Positions 33,947 to 42,922 of a stretch of DNA of 64,000 nt are shown here, piece by piece (the stretch's first letter is position 1; every line of letters starts with the position of its first letter). This DNA comes from Frankia sp. R82. GTDB lineage: Bacteria > Actinomycetota > Actinomycetes > Frankiales > Frankiaceae. The notes under the pieces are model-generated. The model ran no database searches. It saw only the letters and a program-made list of their open reading frames with translations, and was not told where the DNA came from. The stretch is from the NCBI RefSeq assembly GCF_023716925.1, contig NZ_JAMQQG010000001.1, forward strand, positions 1 to 64,000, given 5' to 3'. The translations under genes were made by a program, and so were the position numbers.

Positions 33947-34355
33947 CCGTGGACCTCCTCCGCCGTCCAGGTCCTCCAATCTATCCCGGCCGACGGTGTG
34001 GCGCGCGCATTCCGATCGACCGGGTCCGGCGGGCGCAACGGCGATGCCCGTCCGTGGACCGGTGGTCGACCGGGCGTGGGAACCCGTCGTTCGCCGGTTT
34101 CGCCTGCCCGCACCGGGCCGGGTGGCGATGCTCGTGGGCCGCTCGGAGTGCCGGAGCGCAACGGTTGCAGGATCCCCGACGGCCGTCCAACCGGCTCGCC
34201 GCCGCCCGATCGATGCAATCATCGGGAGGACAACGAACGCGGACGAGAGGCCGGGACGTAGACTCTCTTCGCACTTAGTAGTGAGAGTAAGGGGCCGAGC
34301 GCACGGTACTCCGGGATGACTCGATCCACCGCACCGGGAAGACAGGGGGTACCGG
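33947..34355. promoter_or_regulatory. Divergent promoter region of the Fxs locus
   Basis: 409 bases between precursor 1 (minus) and the leader ORF/fxsC (plus). At 34262-34288 ACTCTC and GAGAGT flank CACT-TAGT-AGTG, an imperfect palindrome that could be an operator for the plus-strand genes. The longer open frames are low in recognisable content, and no gene is called. Confidence 0.5.
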
Positions 34356-34451
34356 GTGGCAAACAAGATCGACAGAATCCTCCGGCAGGATTCACCGTCG
34401 CGGTCGGGAAAGAACGGCGGCGGCGAATCCACGGCCCGTGACCGCCGCTGA
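34356..34451 (+). CDS. 31-residue leader ORF overlapping fxsC
   Basis: GTG 34356 lies six bases after AGGGGG and begins MANKIDRILRQDSPSRS; the frame closes at TGA 34449-34451, 14 bases inside fxsC. The fxsC start (GTG 34438) has no good ribosome site of its own. The arrangement suggests that ribosomes finishing this ORF reinitiate at fxsC. It is basic and Gly-rich near the end, without the FxSRI motif, so it is not a third precursor. Confidence 0.5.
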   Translation: MANKIDRILRQDSPSRSGKNGGGESTARDRR

Positions 34452-36084
34452 GCCCGTGGCGGCGGGCGAGCCACCGCTCTACTTCTTTATCAGCTACGCT
34501 CGGCCGGACAGCAACGACGGCACCTTCCTCCTGCGCTTCTTCCGAGACCTACGTCACGAGGTCAGGGTGCGCTGTGGCCACGCCCGGGCCGAGGAGGTCG
34601 GTTTTCTCGACCGGTCGAGCCTGCGGCCGGGGGACGACTGGTCGGCGGAGCTCGTCGCCGCGCTGGCTCGGGCGCGGACCTTTGTCGCGATCTGCTCGCC
34701 CACCTTCTTCGCCAGTGAGAACTGCGGACGCGAGTGGGAGTTCTTCGACGACCGGCTTCGGCAGCTCGAAGAGAAAGGAAGCAGTCGCGCTCCGCTCATC
34801 CTGCCGATTATGTGGATCCCGATGCACCCGCCGCCCATCCTCGCCGAGCTGCAGTACAGCCACGAGGACCTGGGCGCGGACTACGCCCGCTACGGCCTGC
34901 GGTACCTGCTGCAGCTGAAGCGCAACCGGGACCAGTACCAGCACTTTCTCGTGATGTTGGCGGACCGCATAGTCGAGCTCGCCCTGGCCATAGAGCTTCC
35001 GCCGTTGACGGATCTTCCGCACTTTCCGGAGATCGGCAACGCATTCGAACGGCGGGACCGGCGCTCCGGCCGCCCCGGCTCCGCAGAGCCTTCCGGACCG
35101 AGGCCTGCGGAACTGATGCCTTCGGGCTCGACAGCCGCGGAGCCGATGCTTCCGGGGTTGACCCGGCGGCCCCGCGCGGAGGCGGGTGGAGAAGCCGCGG
35201 CGCAGGAGGCCCGGCCGGACCCGGAGGACGCAGCGGCACCGGGCTCGATCGGCGGCGCTCGCGGCGAGATGACAGCCACGGCCGACCAGGTTGGCGGCGC
35301 GCAGTCCACCAGCCAGGACCAGGAAACGGACACCGAGCAGGAGCACGCCGTCGGGGACCCGGCTACCGAAAAACCCACCGGTGGACCAGTGGAGGGGTAT
35401 TCTGACAACCATGGTCGGCAGTTGCCACCCGTCGACACCAAAGACCGGCTCGCGAGTCTCGGCATGGTAAGTGGAGTCAGCGGGCCGAAGCGCGTCACTT
35501 TCGTGCTGGTGGTCACTTCCAGCAGCCAGCTCGCCAACGTGCGACAGCACCTTGTCTACTATGGGCACGACTTCGCCGACTGGAAGCCCTACCACCCGCA
35601 CCCCGATCGGCGGGTCTGCGTTGCGGCGCAATTTGTCGCTGCCCGCCAGGAGATGGAATCCCGGATCGAGATGCTCACCCCGAGCGTTGTCGGCCTGCTC
35701 GAACAGTCACGGAATAACAACGAGGTTGTCGTCTTCATCATCGATGTGTGGACGGCGACGATGGAACCTTTTCGCTCCGAGCTGCGCGCGTACGACCGGA
35801 GAAACGAGCCGACCACCGGTGTCATGGTGCCGTGGAATCCGGACGACGAAGAGACGCGGGAGCATCACGATCGGTTGCGGGCCGAGCTCGCCGAGACCCT
35901 GTCGAACAACATGATCCGGTTGGACGGTCTTTTTCAGGACGAGGTCACCGCGCACCAGTTCGAAGAGGCGCTGGCGAAGATTATCGCCGGCATACAGGCG
36001 CGTATCTTCGCCCGGAAGAGAGCCTTTCGCCGTCCGGCGGGCTCTCGTCCCCGCCCGCGCCCGTCGATCGAAGGGCCGCGGTGA
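34438..36084 (+). CDS. fxsC: FxsC, TIR-like protein of the FxSxx-COOH system
   Basis: A 548-residue protein. The N-terminus is a TIR-like domain: YFFISYARPDSND, FLDRSSLRPGDDWS, ARTFVAICSPTFFAS and NCGREWEFF, where the glutamate corresponds to the catalytic residue of TIR NADases. A Pro/Ala/Gly-rich linker of about 130 residues follows (roughly residues 210-340), then a second domain from about 345 with FVLVVTSSSQLANVR and VVVFIIDVWTATMEPFRSEL, and a basic tail. This two-domain layout matches FxsC. Whether NAD is cleaved is untested. The stop overlaps the next start by four bases (GTGA), so the two are coupled. Confidence 0.88.
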   Translation: MTAAEPVAAGEPPLYFFISYARPDSNDGTFLLRFFRDLRHEVRVRCGHARAEEVGFLDRSSLRPGDDWSAELVAALARARTFVAICSPTFFASENCGREWEFFDDRLRQLEEKGSSRAPLILPIMWIPMHPPPILAELQYSHEDLGADYARYGLRYLLQLKRNRDQYQHFLVMLADRIVELALAIELPPLTDLPHFPEIGNAFERRDRRSGRPGSAEPSGPRPAELMPSGSTAAEPMLPGLTRRPRAEAGGEAAAQEARPDPEDAAAPGSIGGARGEMTATADQVGGAQSTSQDQETDTEQEHAVGDPATEKPTGGPVEGYSDNHGRQLPPVDTKDRLASLGMVSGVSGPKRVTFVLVVTSSSQLANVRQHLVYYGHDFADWKPYHPHPDRRVCVAAQFVAARQEMESRIEMLTPSVVGLLEQSRNNNEVVVFIIDVWTATMEPFRSELRAYDRRNEPTTGVMVPWNPDDEETREHHDRLRAELAETLSNNMIRLDGLFQDEVTAHQFEEALAKIIAGIQARIFARKRAFRRPAGSRPRPRPSIEGPR

Positions 36085-39000
36085 CGCCTCTCATGAATGA
36101 TCACGCCGCAGGCAGGATCATCACGTTCTATTCCTACAAGGGTGGCACGGGCCGGTCGATGGCACTGGCGAATGTGGCCTGGTTGCTTGCCATGGCCCGC
36201 CAGCGGGTCCTGGCCGTCGACTGGGACCTGGAGGCACCGGGCCTGCATCGGTACTTCCATCCGTTCCATCACGACCCGGAGCTGCGGTCGACGCGTGGCA
36301 TCATGGACATGATCTGGGATTTCACCGCCATGGTGATGTCGCCGGAGTCCGACGGGGACACCGACTGGTTCGACCGGATGACTTCGATCGCACCGTACGC
36401 CGTTTCGCTGGACTGGCCCTTTCCCGGAGATGGCACCATCGACCTGGTCTGCTCCGGCCGCCATGATGCCACCTACTCCCGCAAACTGAGTTCCTTCGAC
36501 TGGGACAACTTCTATGAGTCACACAACGGTGCCGACTTTATCGACGCCCTGGGCGAGAACATGCGGTCGTCCTACGACTGGATCCTCATCGACAGCCGGA
36601 CGGGGCTGAGCGACACAGCCGGAATCTGTACGGTCGGGCTGCCGGACACGGTGGTCAACTGTTTCACCCTCAACACCCAGAGCATCGAGGGAGCAGCTGC
36701 CGTCGCGCGATCGATCGAGGCGCAGAAAAAGATTCGCCGGATCGCCCTGCTACCCGTCCCCATGCGTGTGGAGGACGGGGAACAGAAGAAGCTCGAGCTC
36801 GGTCGAGACCTGGCACGTGCAACATTCGACCAGTATCTTCACGATCTCAGCGGTGCGGAGAAGGATCGCTACTGGGGAGATGTCGAGGTTCCCTACAAAC
36901 CGTTTTACGCCTACGAGGAGATACTGGCGGTCTTCGGTGACCGACCGTTCCAGGAAGGCACCCTGCTGGCCGCCTACGAGCGGCTCACCACCTACCTCAC
37001 CGACCGGGAGATCCACACGTTCCGCCCGATGGAGGAACGGGTGCGCCGGCGCGCGCTCGCCGTCTTCGAGCGCACGGTGGCTCCGATCCCAACCGAGATC
37101 GTGGTCAGCCACGTTGCGAGCGACCGGAGCTGGGCGGACTGGATCTCGGTTGAGCTGACCGGCGTTGGCTTCGCCGTCAGTCTGGAGCAGGTCAGCGACC
37201 TCGGTCAGTCCCTGGATCCGGCGCTGGTTTATCTCCCCGATCGGGGATTCGACCTCCTCGGCGACGGCGACGATGCTGGCACGCCCGCGCCCACCGGCCC
37301 CATCCGGATGTTTCGCACAGTGGCGCTGGTCTCGTCCGCCTACCTGGCCACCGAGGCCGCGCGGAAGCGGTGGCGTGCGGCCGTCTCCGATGACCCGGAC
37401 GGGCTGGGGGGCCCGCTGCTGCCGGTGCGCATTGAGGATTTCCAGCTTCCGGCCGAGTTCGCCGGCCGTGCCTACACCGACCTCGTGGGCCTCGATGAGG
37501 GGCCGGCCCGCCAGACGCTACTGGCCCGCGCAGGCCGGCCGCTGCGGCCCGCAGCCCGACTTTCCCCGCGCGCCACCGACGCGGGTGCCGTTCGCTTTCC
37601 TGGCTCGCCGCCCCAGGTCTGGCGCGGGGTGCCGGAACGTAATCCCAGCTTCATCGGCCGGGAGGCCCTGTTGCTGCGGCTGCGGGACCGTTACCTCGGC
37701 GCCGATGGCCGGCCGGCCAACGTCCAGGTGCTGCAGGGGCTCGCGGGCGTCGGGAAGACCCAGCTCGCGGTGGAGTACGTCTTCCGGTTCGGCGCATCCT
37801 ACGATCTGGTGTGCTGGATCGGCTGCGACCAGGTCGACCTGGTCCGCAGCAGCCTCACCCGGCTGGCCACTGACCTGCGCCTGCCCGAGCAGGCGGACCG
37901 GGAGATGTCGGACGAGGTGATCAACGCCCTGCGTCGCGGCGAGCCGTTCCGGCGCTGGCTGCTTATCTTCGACAACGCCGACGCCCCGGACGACGTGACC
38001 GCCCTGATTCCGCCTGGCCCGGGACATGTTCTGGTCACCTCGCGCAACCAGCGCTGGCGAGGCCGCTACGAGCAGGTCGAGGTCGGGATGTTCAGCCGCG
38101 AGGAGAGCATCACGCTGCTGCAACGTCGGGCGCCGGCCCTTACGTCGGAGGTGGCGACGCAGCTCGCGGAGGCGTTGGGTGACCTGCCGCTGGCCCTCGA
38201 ACACGCAGGTGCCTGGCATGCGGAAACGGGTATGGCGCCGGAGCGCTATCTGGAACTGCTGCACGACAGCCCCCGCCCGCTGTTGCTCGAAGGCGAGATC
38301 CCGACCTACTCCGGCCCTGTGGCCACCACCTGGCTGCTGTCCATGGACCGACTGCGCAGCCAGCTCCCGATGGCGGCCCGCCTGGCCGAGCTGTGCGCTT
38401 TCTTCGGGCCGGATCCAATCAGCCTCGAGCTTTTCAACGGAGAGGGCCTGGAGCTGCTGGCCGACCCCGTCGATGAGGAGTTCCGTGATCCTCTGGTGCT
38501 GAGCGCCGCGGTCCGTCAGATCAGCGAGCACGCGCTGGTGCACATCGATCACCGTAACCAGCGCCTGGCCATGCACCGGCTGGTCCAAGCGGTGATCCGA
38601 GATAGTCTACCGCTCGACCGGCGGGAGCAGGTCCGCCATCGGGTCCACGCACTGCTGGCCGCGGCCGATCCCGGCGAGTCCCGACTGCCGGAGAACTGGC
38701 CGCGCCATGCCATGATCAGGCCGCATCTGGTGCCTTCCGGCGCCGTCCGATGCACGCATCGACGGGTGGCCACCCTGGTCATTCACCAGGTCCAGTGGCT
38801 CTACGAGCAGCGTGACCACACCGGTTGCCAGAGCCTCGCGAGCACCACTCTCGACATCTGGCAAGGTCTGTTCGGGGACAATGACGAGCGGACTCTGACC
38901 CTCGCTCTCGATCTCGCCGACAGCCTCCGTGCCCAGGGTTTCGCGGAGCGCGCCCGGGGGCTTGACCAACCCGCGTTCGACCGGCTCTCCCGGATCTTCG

Positions 39001-40085
39001 GCAGCAATCACCAGCTGACCCTGCGTGCGGGCCGGGCCCTGGGCGGAGATCTCAGGGGTCTCGGCGAATATCAGGAGGCACTGCGGCAGGACGAGAACAC
39101 ATATGCCCGATACCGGGATGTCGGCAGCCTCGACGACCAGGGCGCCATCATGCTCGCCAACAACATCGCGGTGTCCCTGCGGCTGACCGGCGAGTTCCGC
39201 CTCGCGCTGGAGATTGGAGAGGATGTTTACACCAGGCAACGACGGACGGTGGGCGAAAACGCGATCTACGCACTCCAGAGCGCCGACAGCCACGCCCGAG
39301 ATCTGCGAGAGTGCGGTCGCTACCGAGAATCGGTGGATTTGCTGCTGGACACCCTCACCCGTTGCCGACGTGTGCTCGGCGATAATCATCCTGACACTCT
39401 TCGTTCACTGCGGAACTACGCCACCTCGCTGCGCCGGGCCGGCCAGCTACGCGCCGCCTGGCACACTTCCCAGGAAGCACTGCAAAAGTTCCAGGCTCTG
39501 GTCGGCGAGAACAGCTCGGAGAGCATCGCCGCCGCCATCGGTCTCGTCAACGACCTGTGCCTCACCGGTGATCCGGTCGGTGCCCGCCGGTTGGCGGAAA
39601 AAACCCACCGACGAGCCAAGCGACGCCTGGGCGCGGACAGCCTCTACACCCACGCCGCCGCGAACGCGTTGATGGTGGCCACCCGAGGCTCGGGCGAGCC
39701 GACCGCGGCCGCCGCCGTGGGCGAGCCGACTGTTGCCCGGCTGCGCGCGCTACTACCGGACGGACACCCCTTTTCGTCCTATTGTGCAGCGAACCTGGCG
39801 AACTGCCGCTACGACGCGGACGAGGCCGCCGTTGCCCGTACGCTGGACGAAGAGGCTGCGGCACGGCTGCGGGACCGGCTGGGCGATGATCACCCCAATA
39901 CACTGCTGGTCAACGCCAATCTGGCAGTGGATCTGGCTGCCACAGGTGAGCCCGGCACGGCCGAGACTCTGCGTACCAGCGTGCTGGCTTCGCTCGCCGA
40001 GTCGATCGGCGCCGACCATCCGCTTGTGGGAGCCGTCGGCCGCGGCGAACGCGTAGATCTGGAAATCGACCCGCCGCCGCCCTGA
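36081..40085 (+). CDS. fxsT: Large FxsT-type protein: MinD-like ATPase, TIR, NB-ARC, TPR
   Basis: A 1334-residue multidomain protein. Residues 1-330 are a MinD/ParA-like ATPase with variant P-loop YKGGTGRS (residues 19-26; arginine replaces the usual Walker lysine) and WILIDSRTGLSDTA. Residues about 335-480 form a degenerate TIR domain (IPTEIVVSHVASDRSWADWI). NPSFIGREALLLRLRD near 520 opens an NB-ARC domain with P-loop GLAGVGKTQ near 552 and Walker B WLLIFDNADAPDD. TPRs fill about 860-1310, ending RGERVDLEIDPPPP. GTG 36081 is set by the overlap with fxsC; ATG 36093 is a close alternative. The architecture is that of FxsT of the Fxs RiPP system; the role of the ATPase-TIR half is unknown. Confidence 0.9.
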   Translation: MTPLMNDHAAGRIITFYSYKGGTGRSMALANVAWLLAMARQRVLAVDWDLEAPGLHRYFHPFHHDPELRSTRGIMDMIWDFTAMVMSPESDGDTDWFDRMTSIAPYAVSLDWPFPGDGTIDLVCSGRHDATYSRKLSSFDWDNFYESHNGADFIDALGENMRSSYDWILIDSRTGLSDTAGICTVGLPDTVVNCFTLNTQSIEGAAAVARSIEAQKKIRRIALLPVPMRVEDGEQKKLELGRDLARATFDQYLHDLSGAEKDRYWGDVEVPYKPFYAYEEILAVFGDRPFQEGTLLAAYERLTTYLTDREIHTFRPMEERVRRRALAVFERTVAPIPTEIVVSHVASDRSWADWISVELTGVGFAVSLEQVSDLGQSLDPALVYLPDRGFDLLGDGDDAGTPAPTGPIRMFRTVALVSSAYLATEAARKRWRAAVSDDPDGLGGPLLPVRIEDFQLPAEFAGRAYTDLVGLDEGPARQTLLARAGRPLRPAARLSPRATDAGAVRFPGSPPQVWRGVPERNPSFIGREALLLRLRDRYLGADGRPANVQVLQGLAGVGKTQLAVEYVFRFGASYDLVCWIGCDQVDLVRSSLTRLATDLRLPEQADREMSDEVINALRRGEPFRRWLLIFDNADAPDDVTALIPPGPGHVLVTSRNQRWRGRYEQVEVGMFSREESITLLQRRAPALTSEVATQLAEALGDLPLALEHAGAWHAETGMAPERYLELLHDSPRPLLLEGEIPTYSGPVATTWLLSMDRLRSQLPMAARLAELCAFFGPDPISLELFNGEGLELLADPVDEEFRDPLVLSAAVRQISEHALVHIDHRNQRLAMHRLVQAVIRDSLPLDRREQVRHRVHALLAAADPGESRLPENWPRHAMIRPHLVPSGAVRCTHRRVATLVIHQVQWLYEQRDHTGCQSLASTTLDIWQGLFGDNDERTLTLALDLADSLRAQGFAERARGLDQPAFDRLSRIFGSNHQLTLRAGRALGGDLRGLGEYQEALRQDENTYARYRDVGSLDDQGAIMLANNIAVSLRLTGEFRLALEIGEDVYTRQRRTVGENAIYALQSADSHARDLRECGRYRESVDLLLDTLTRCRRVLGDNHPDTLRSLRNYATSLRRAGQLRAAWHTSQEALQKFQALVGENSSESIAAAIGLVNDLCLTGDPVGARRLAEKTHRRAKRRLGADSLYTHAAANALMVATRGSGEPTAAAAVGEPTVARLRALLPDGHPFSSYCAANLANCRYDADEAAVARTLDEEAAARLRDRLGDDHPNTLLVNANLAVDLAATGEPGTAETLRTSVLASLAESIGADHPLVGAVGRGERVDLEIDPPPP

Positions 40086-40110
40086 TCCGCCCAGCCAGCC
40101 GACGTCTCAC

Positions 40111-40133
40111 CGCCGACGGCATCTCGGTCGGCG
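40111..40133. terminator. Hairpin between convergent FxsT and precursor 2
   Basis: CGCCGAC (40111-40117) pairs with GTCGGCG (40127-40133) around a 9-base loop in the 53-base gap between the two stop codons. A bidirectional terminator is likely. Confidence 0.45.
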
Positions 40134-40138
40134 ACGCG

Positions 40139-40324
40139 TCAGGACAGCTCGGGGGCGATGCGGGACATGAATCCCGCAGCGGGCGTGGCCGGATTTTCCG
40201 CGTCTCTCTCCACTCGCAGGACGGCTCGGGCCAGCGCCGCGTTCGACAACGTGTCGAGGGTGGCGAGACCGACGTTGGATAGATCGGGCAACCCCGTCTC
40301 GATCTCGTCCGGCCAGCCGACCAT
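40139..40324 (-). CDS. fxsA: Fxs-type RiPP precursor 2 (GFMSRI-APELS)
   Basis: A 61-residue peptide beginning MVGWPDEIETGLPDL, a typical FxsA leader, continuing with TLSNAALARAVLRVERD and ending AAGFMSRIAPELS. F52-M53-S54 is the predicted cyclophane site. The GFxSRI block is shared with precursor 1, but the tail is five residues and unrelated in sequence. The ATG at 40324 is chosen because it gives the family-like leader; GTG 40363 is possible. The preceding ribosome site is a GC-rich G run rather than a clean AGGAGG. It lies 6.2 kb from fxsB, convergent with the large FxsT-type gene, and has its own short upstream region, so it is probably controlled separately. Confidence 0.75.
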   Translation of the reverse strand: MVGWPDEIETGLPDLSNVGLATLDTLSNAALARAVLRVERDAENPATPAAGFMSRIAPELS

Positions 40325-40464
40325 GCGTCCGCCCGCCCCCGTTCCTACCTGTTCTGACCGCACACTGACATATGCAGCGTACGGCCACTGCTCGCACCCA
40401 TCTGGAGGTGGCCCGACCGCCAGCCCAAATTTCTGCGGCACGACGTCACCGAACCAGTGGCCGG

Positions 40465-41193
40465 TCACTGTTCGAAGCCGCATAGCAGGCCGGTGTAGGC
40501 CTTGACCGGAGGTGGAGCGTACTCCCCGCGACGACTTGTGTGCAGACCGAGAGCGGCGAGTCCGGTGACCATCGCGGTGGCGGTCGAGACGCCATCGATC
40601 ACGGGGAGACCAAGGTCTGCGGACAACAGGGTGCATAGATTAGCCATACCGGCACAGCCCAGGACAATGACATCGGCGCCGTCGTCGTCACGGGCCGCGC
40701 GGCACTCGGCGAGGATGCGGTCCGGCGCGCACGGCTTTGCCTCCAAGTCAAGGACTGGGATTTCGCAGGCTCGCACGCTGACGCAGGTGGATCGCAGGCC
40801 GTAACGATCGACGAGCTCGCGTGCGCGTCCGCGGGTGCGGTCCAGCGTGGTGACGACGCTGAATGCCCGGCCGAGGATGGACGCGGCCCGCATCGCCGCC
40901 TCGGCGATGCCGAGCACCGGGCCGGTGGCGAGTTCACGGGCGGCGTCGACACCCGGATCACCGAAGCAGGCAATCACGTAGCCGGCGGCGCCAGCGGCCT
41001 CCCCCGCGGCGATCTCGCTGAGGATGCCCGGGACGCTGAGGGCCTCGTCATAATGGCTCTCAATGGAGGCCGGGCCCATCGCCGGGGTGACGGCCTCGAC
41101 CTGCACGCCTGGTCCGGCGGCGAGGCAGGCCGATTCGCCGATCAGCTTGGTCATGGCCTGAGTGGTGTTCGGATTGATGACCCGGATGAGCAT
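40465..41193 (-). CDS. Hydantoin/Asp-Glu racemase-family protein
   Basis: A 242-residue cofactor-independent racemase of the hydantoin racemase (HyuE-like) group. The two catalytic cysteines are visible: VIACFGDPG and VIVLGCAGMANL. The start MLIRVINPNTTQAMTKLIGE is typical of the family. ATG 41193 is a good start. It ends the operon of an NCS1 permease, 130 bases downstream of it on the same strand, which suggests uptake and racemisation of hydantoin, allantoin or a related compound. No hydantoinase or carbamoylase is in the window. Confidence 0.88.
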   Translation of the reverse strand: MLIRVINPNTTQAMTKLIGESACLAAGPGVQVEAVTPAMGPASIESHYDEALSVPGILSEIAAGEAAGAAGYVIACFGDPGVDAARELATGPVLGIAEAAMRAASILGRAFSVVTTLDRTRGRARELVDRYGLRSTCVSVRACEIPVLDLEAKPCAPDRILAECRAARDDDGADVIVLGCAGMANLCTLLSADLGLPVIDGVSTATAMVTGLAALGLHTSRRGEYAPPPVKAYTGLLCGFEQ

Positions 41194-41323
41194 GACGCGA
41201 CGACCGTCCAGGAGAAGTCCGAAAGAAAGCAGAAGGTGGTCCAGAGAACGGGTCCGGCGCCATGGGCCACAGCCGCATGACGCCGGACGGGGCGGAGGAA
41301 CACAGCCAGCGTGTTGTCTGCCG

Positions 41324-42922
41324 TCAACGGGTCGCGGTCTGCGGGGGGGACTGTGGGGCGCGGGGGCTGGGCACCGGGGTGGGCAGGGAGCGGGCGGTGA
41401 TCGGGGAGCGGCGGGCGAGCAGGAAGTAGACGCCGAGGCCGAGACCCATGCCGATGAACCAGCTGTACTGGGCGGCGGTGTTGATCCAGGAGATGGCCGA
41501 CCCGGGGATCACGACGGTGAGCATCGCGATGACCGCGCCGACGACCGTGGCGATGACCGCCGGCGGGTTGACACCCTTGTGGTACCAGTAGGTGCCGCGT
41601 TCGGACATGGTGAACAGGTCGTCCACGACGAGGGTCTGGCGGCGGATCAGGTAGAAGTCGGCGATCAGCACGCCGAACAGCGGGCCGATGAACGCGCCCA
41701 GCGTTTCCAGGGTGTAGCGGATGACGTCCGGGTTGTTGTAGAGGTTCCACGGAGTGATGAGCACGGAGCAGACCGCGGCGATCATTCCACCGGCCCGCCA
41801 GCTGATGCGCTGCGGGCTGACGTTGGAGAAGTCGAACGCCGGGGAGATGAAGTTCGCGACGATGTTGATGCCGATGGTGGCGGTGGTGAAGGTGAGGGCG
41901 CCGAGGACGATGGCGAACGTGCTGTCGATCCGGGCGACGGTCTGGACCGGATCGGTGATGAGCTCACCGAAGACCGGAATCGTCAGCGAGGAGGTGAGCA
42001 CGACCAGCAGCGAGAACACCAGGAAGTTCACCGGAAGGCCGAGCAGGTTGCCGCGCCGGACGGCGCCGAAGTCCTTTCCGTACCGGGCGAAGTCGCCGAA
42101 GTTGAGCATCGGCCCGGAAAAATAGGAGACGACGAGCGCGATCGCGCCGAGCATGATCGAGATGGTGGAGCCGCCGTGGTGCTCGCCACCGAGGTTGAGG
42201 CTCATCGCGCCCCAGCCGGCCTTGTAGATGAGGTAGCCGGTGAGCGCGAACATGACGACGTAGACGGCCGGGCCGCAGAAGTCGATGAAACGGCGGATCG
42301 TCTCCATACCCGTCCAGAACACCGCGGCCTGCAGGATCCACAGGGCGGTGAAGCTGCACCAGCCGAGCAGCGGCAGGCCCAGGAAGCCGTACTGGTGGAC
42401 GTCGGCGTAGGGGGTGAGGCCGTGGAACAGCTTGAGCAGGACGACGTCCAGCGCCGCCGAGGCCAGATAGGTCTGGATGCCGTACCAGGCCACCGCGATC
42501 AGACCACGGATGATCGCCGGTACGTTGGCGCCGAGCACACCGAAGGACGCGCGGCAGACCACGGGATAGGGCACCGCGCCCTGCTGGCTCGGCCGGGCCA
42601 CGAGATTGCAGAAGAAATAGACGATGGTGATGCCGACGAGCAGCGCGACCAGCACCTGCCAACTGGTCAGCCCGAGTGCGAACAGGCTGCCGGCGGTGAC
42701 GTATCCGCCGACGCTGTGTACATCGGACATCCAGAAGGCGAAGATGTTGTAGGAGGACCAGGTCTGCCTGGGCAGCGGGGCGAGGTCCTCATTGGCGAGA
42801 CGAGGGTCGTAACCTGGCTTCACCGCACTTGACCCGATCTGCTGATCAGTGGTCCCGACCAGGTTGTCACGGCCCGTCGGCAAAGCCCCTGGCGGGGCCG
42901 TGGTCGTATTGGTCTCGTTCAT
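41324..42922 (-). CDS. NCS1-family nucleobase/hydantoin permease
   Basis: A 532-residue transporter with 12 membrane segments of the LeuT fold. NEDLAPLPRQTWSSYNIFAFWMSDVHSVGGYVTAGSLFALG is the classic NCS1 opening and GAVPYPVVCRASFGVLGANVPAIIRG is the segment-3 signature. It resembles Mhp1/allantoin permeases and probably symports a hydantoin or allantoin with Na+ or H+. The ATG at 42922 follows GGGAG. The downstream racemase supports the substrate class. A GntR-type regulator lies upstream on the same strand. Confidence 0.92.
   Translation of the reverse strand: MNETNTTTAPPGALPTGRDNLVGTTDQQIGSSAVKPGYDPRLANEDLAPLPRQTWSSYNIFAFWMSDVHSVGGYVTAGSLFALGLTSWQVLVALLVGITIVYFFCNLVARPSQQGAVPYPVVCRASFGVLGANVPAIIRGLIAVAWYGIQTYLASAALDVVLLKLFHGLTPYADVHQYGFLGLPLLGWCSFTALWILQAAVFWTGMETIRRFIDFCGPAVYVVMFALTGYLIYKAGWGAMSLNLGGEHHGGSTISIMLGAIALVVSYFSGPMLNFGDFARYGKDFGAVRRGNLLGLPVNFLVFSLLVVLTSSLTIPVFGELITDPVQTVARIDSTFAIVLGALTFTTATIGINIVANFISPAFDFSNVSPQRISWRAGGMIAAVCSVLITPWNLYNNPDVIRYTLETLGAFIGPLFGVLIADFYLIRRQTLVVDDLFTMSERGTYWYHKGVNPPAVIATVVGAVIAMLTVVIPGSAISWINTAAQYSWFIGMGLGLGVYFLLARRSPITARSLPTPVPSPRAPQSPPQTATR

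Noticed and set aside
33947-34474. N-terminal extension of precursor 1 to a 233-residue protein
   Set aside because: The strong AGGAGGT site at the internal GTG 33946 and the size of known precursors support the 57-residue form. The upstream part is low-complexity.
41162-42832. 556-residue plus-strand frame
   Set aside because: Antisense to the racemase and NCS1 permease, which have clear motifs. Its composition is the Asp/Gly/Arg bias of a shadow frame.
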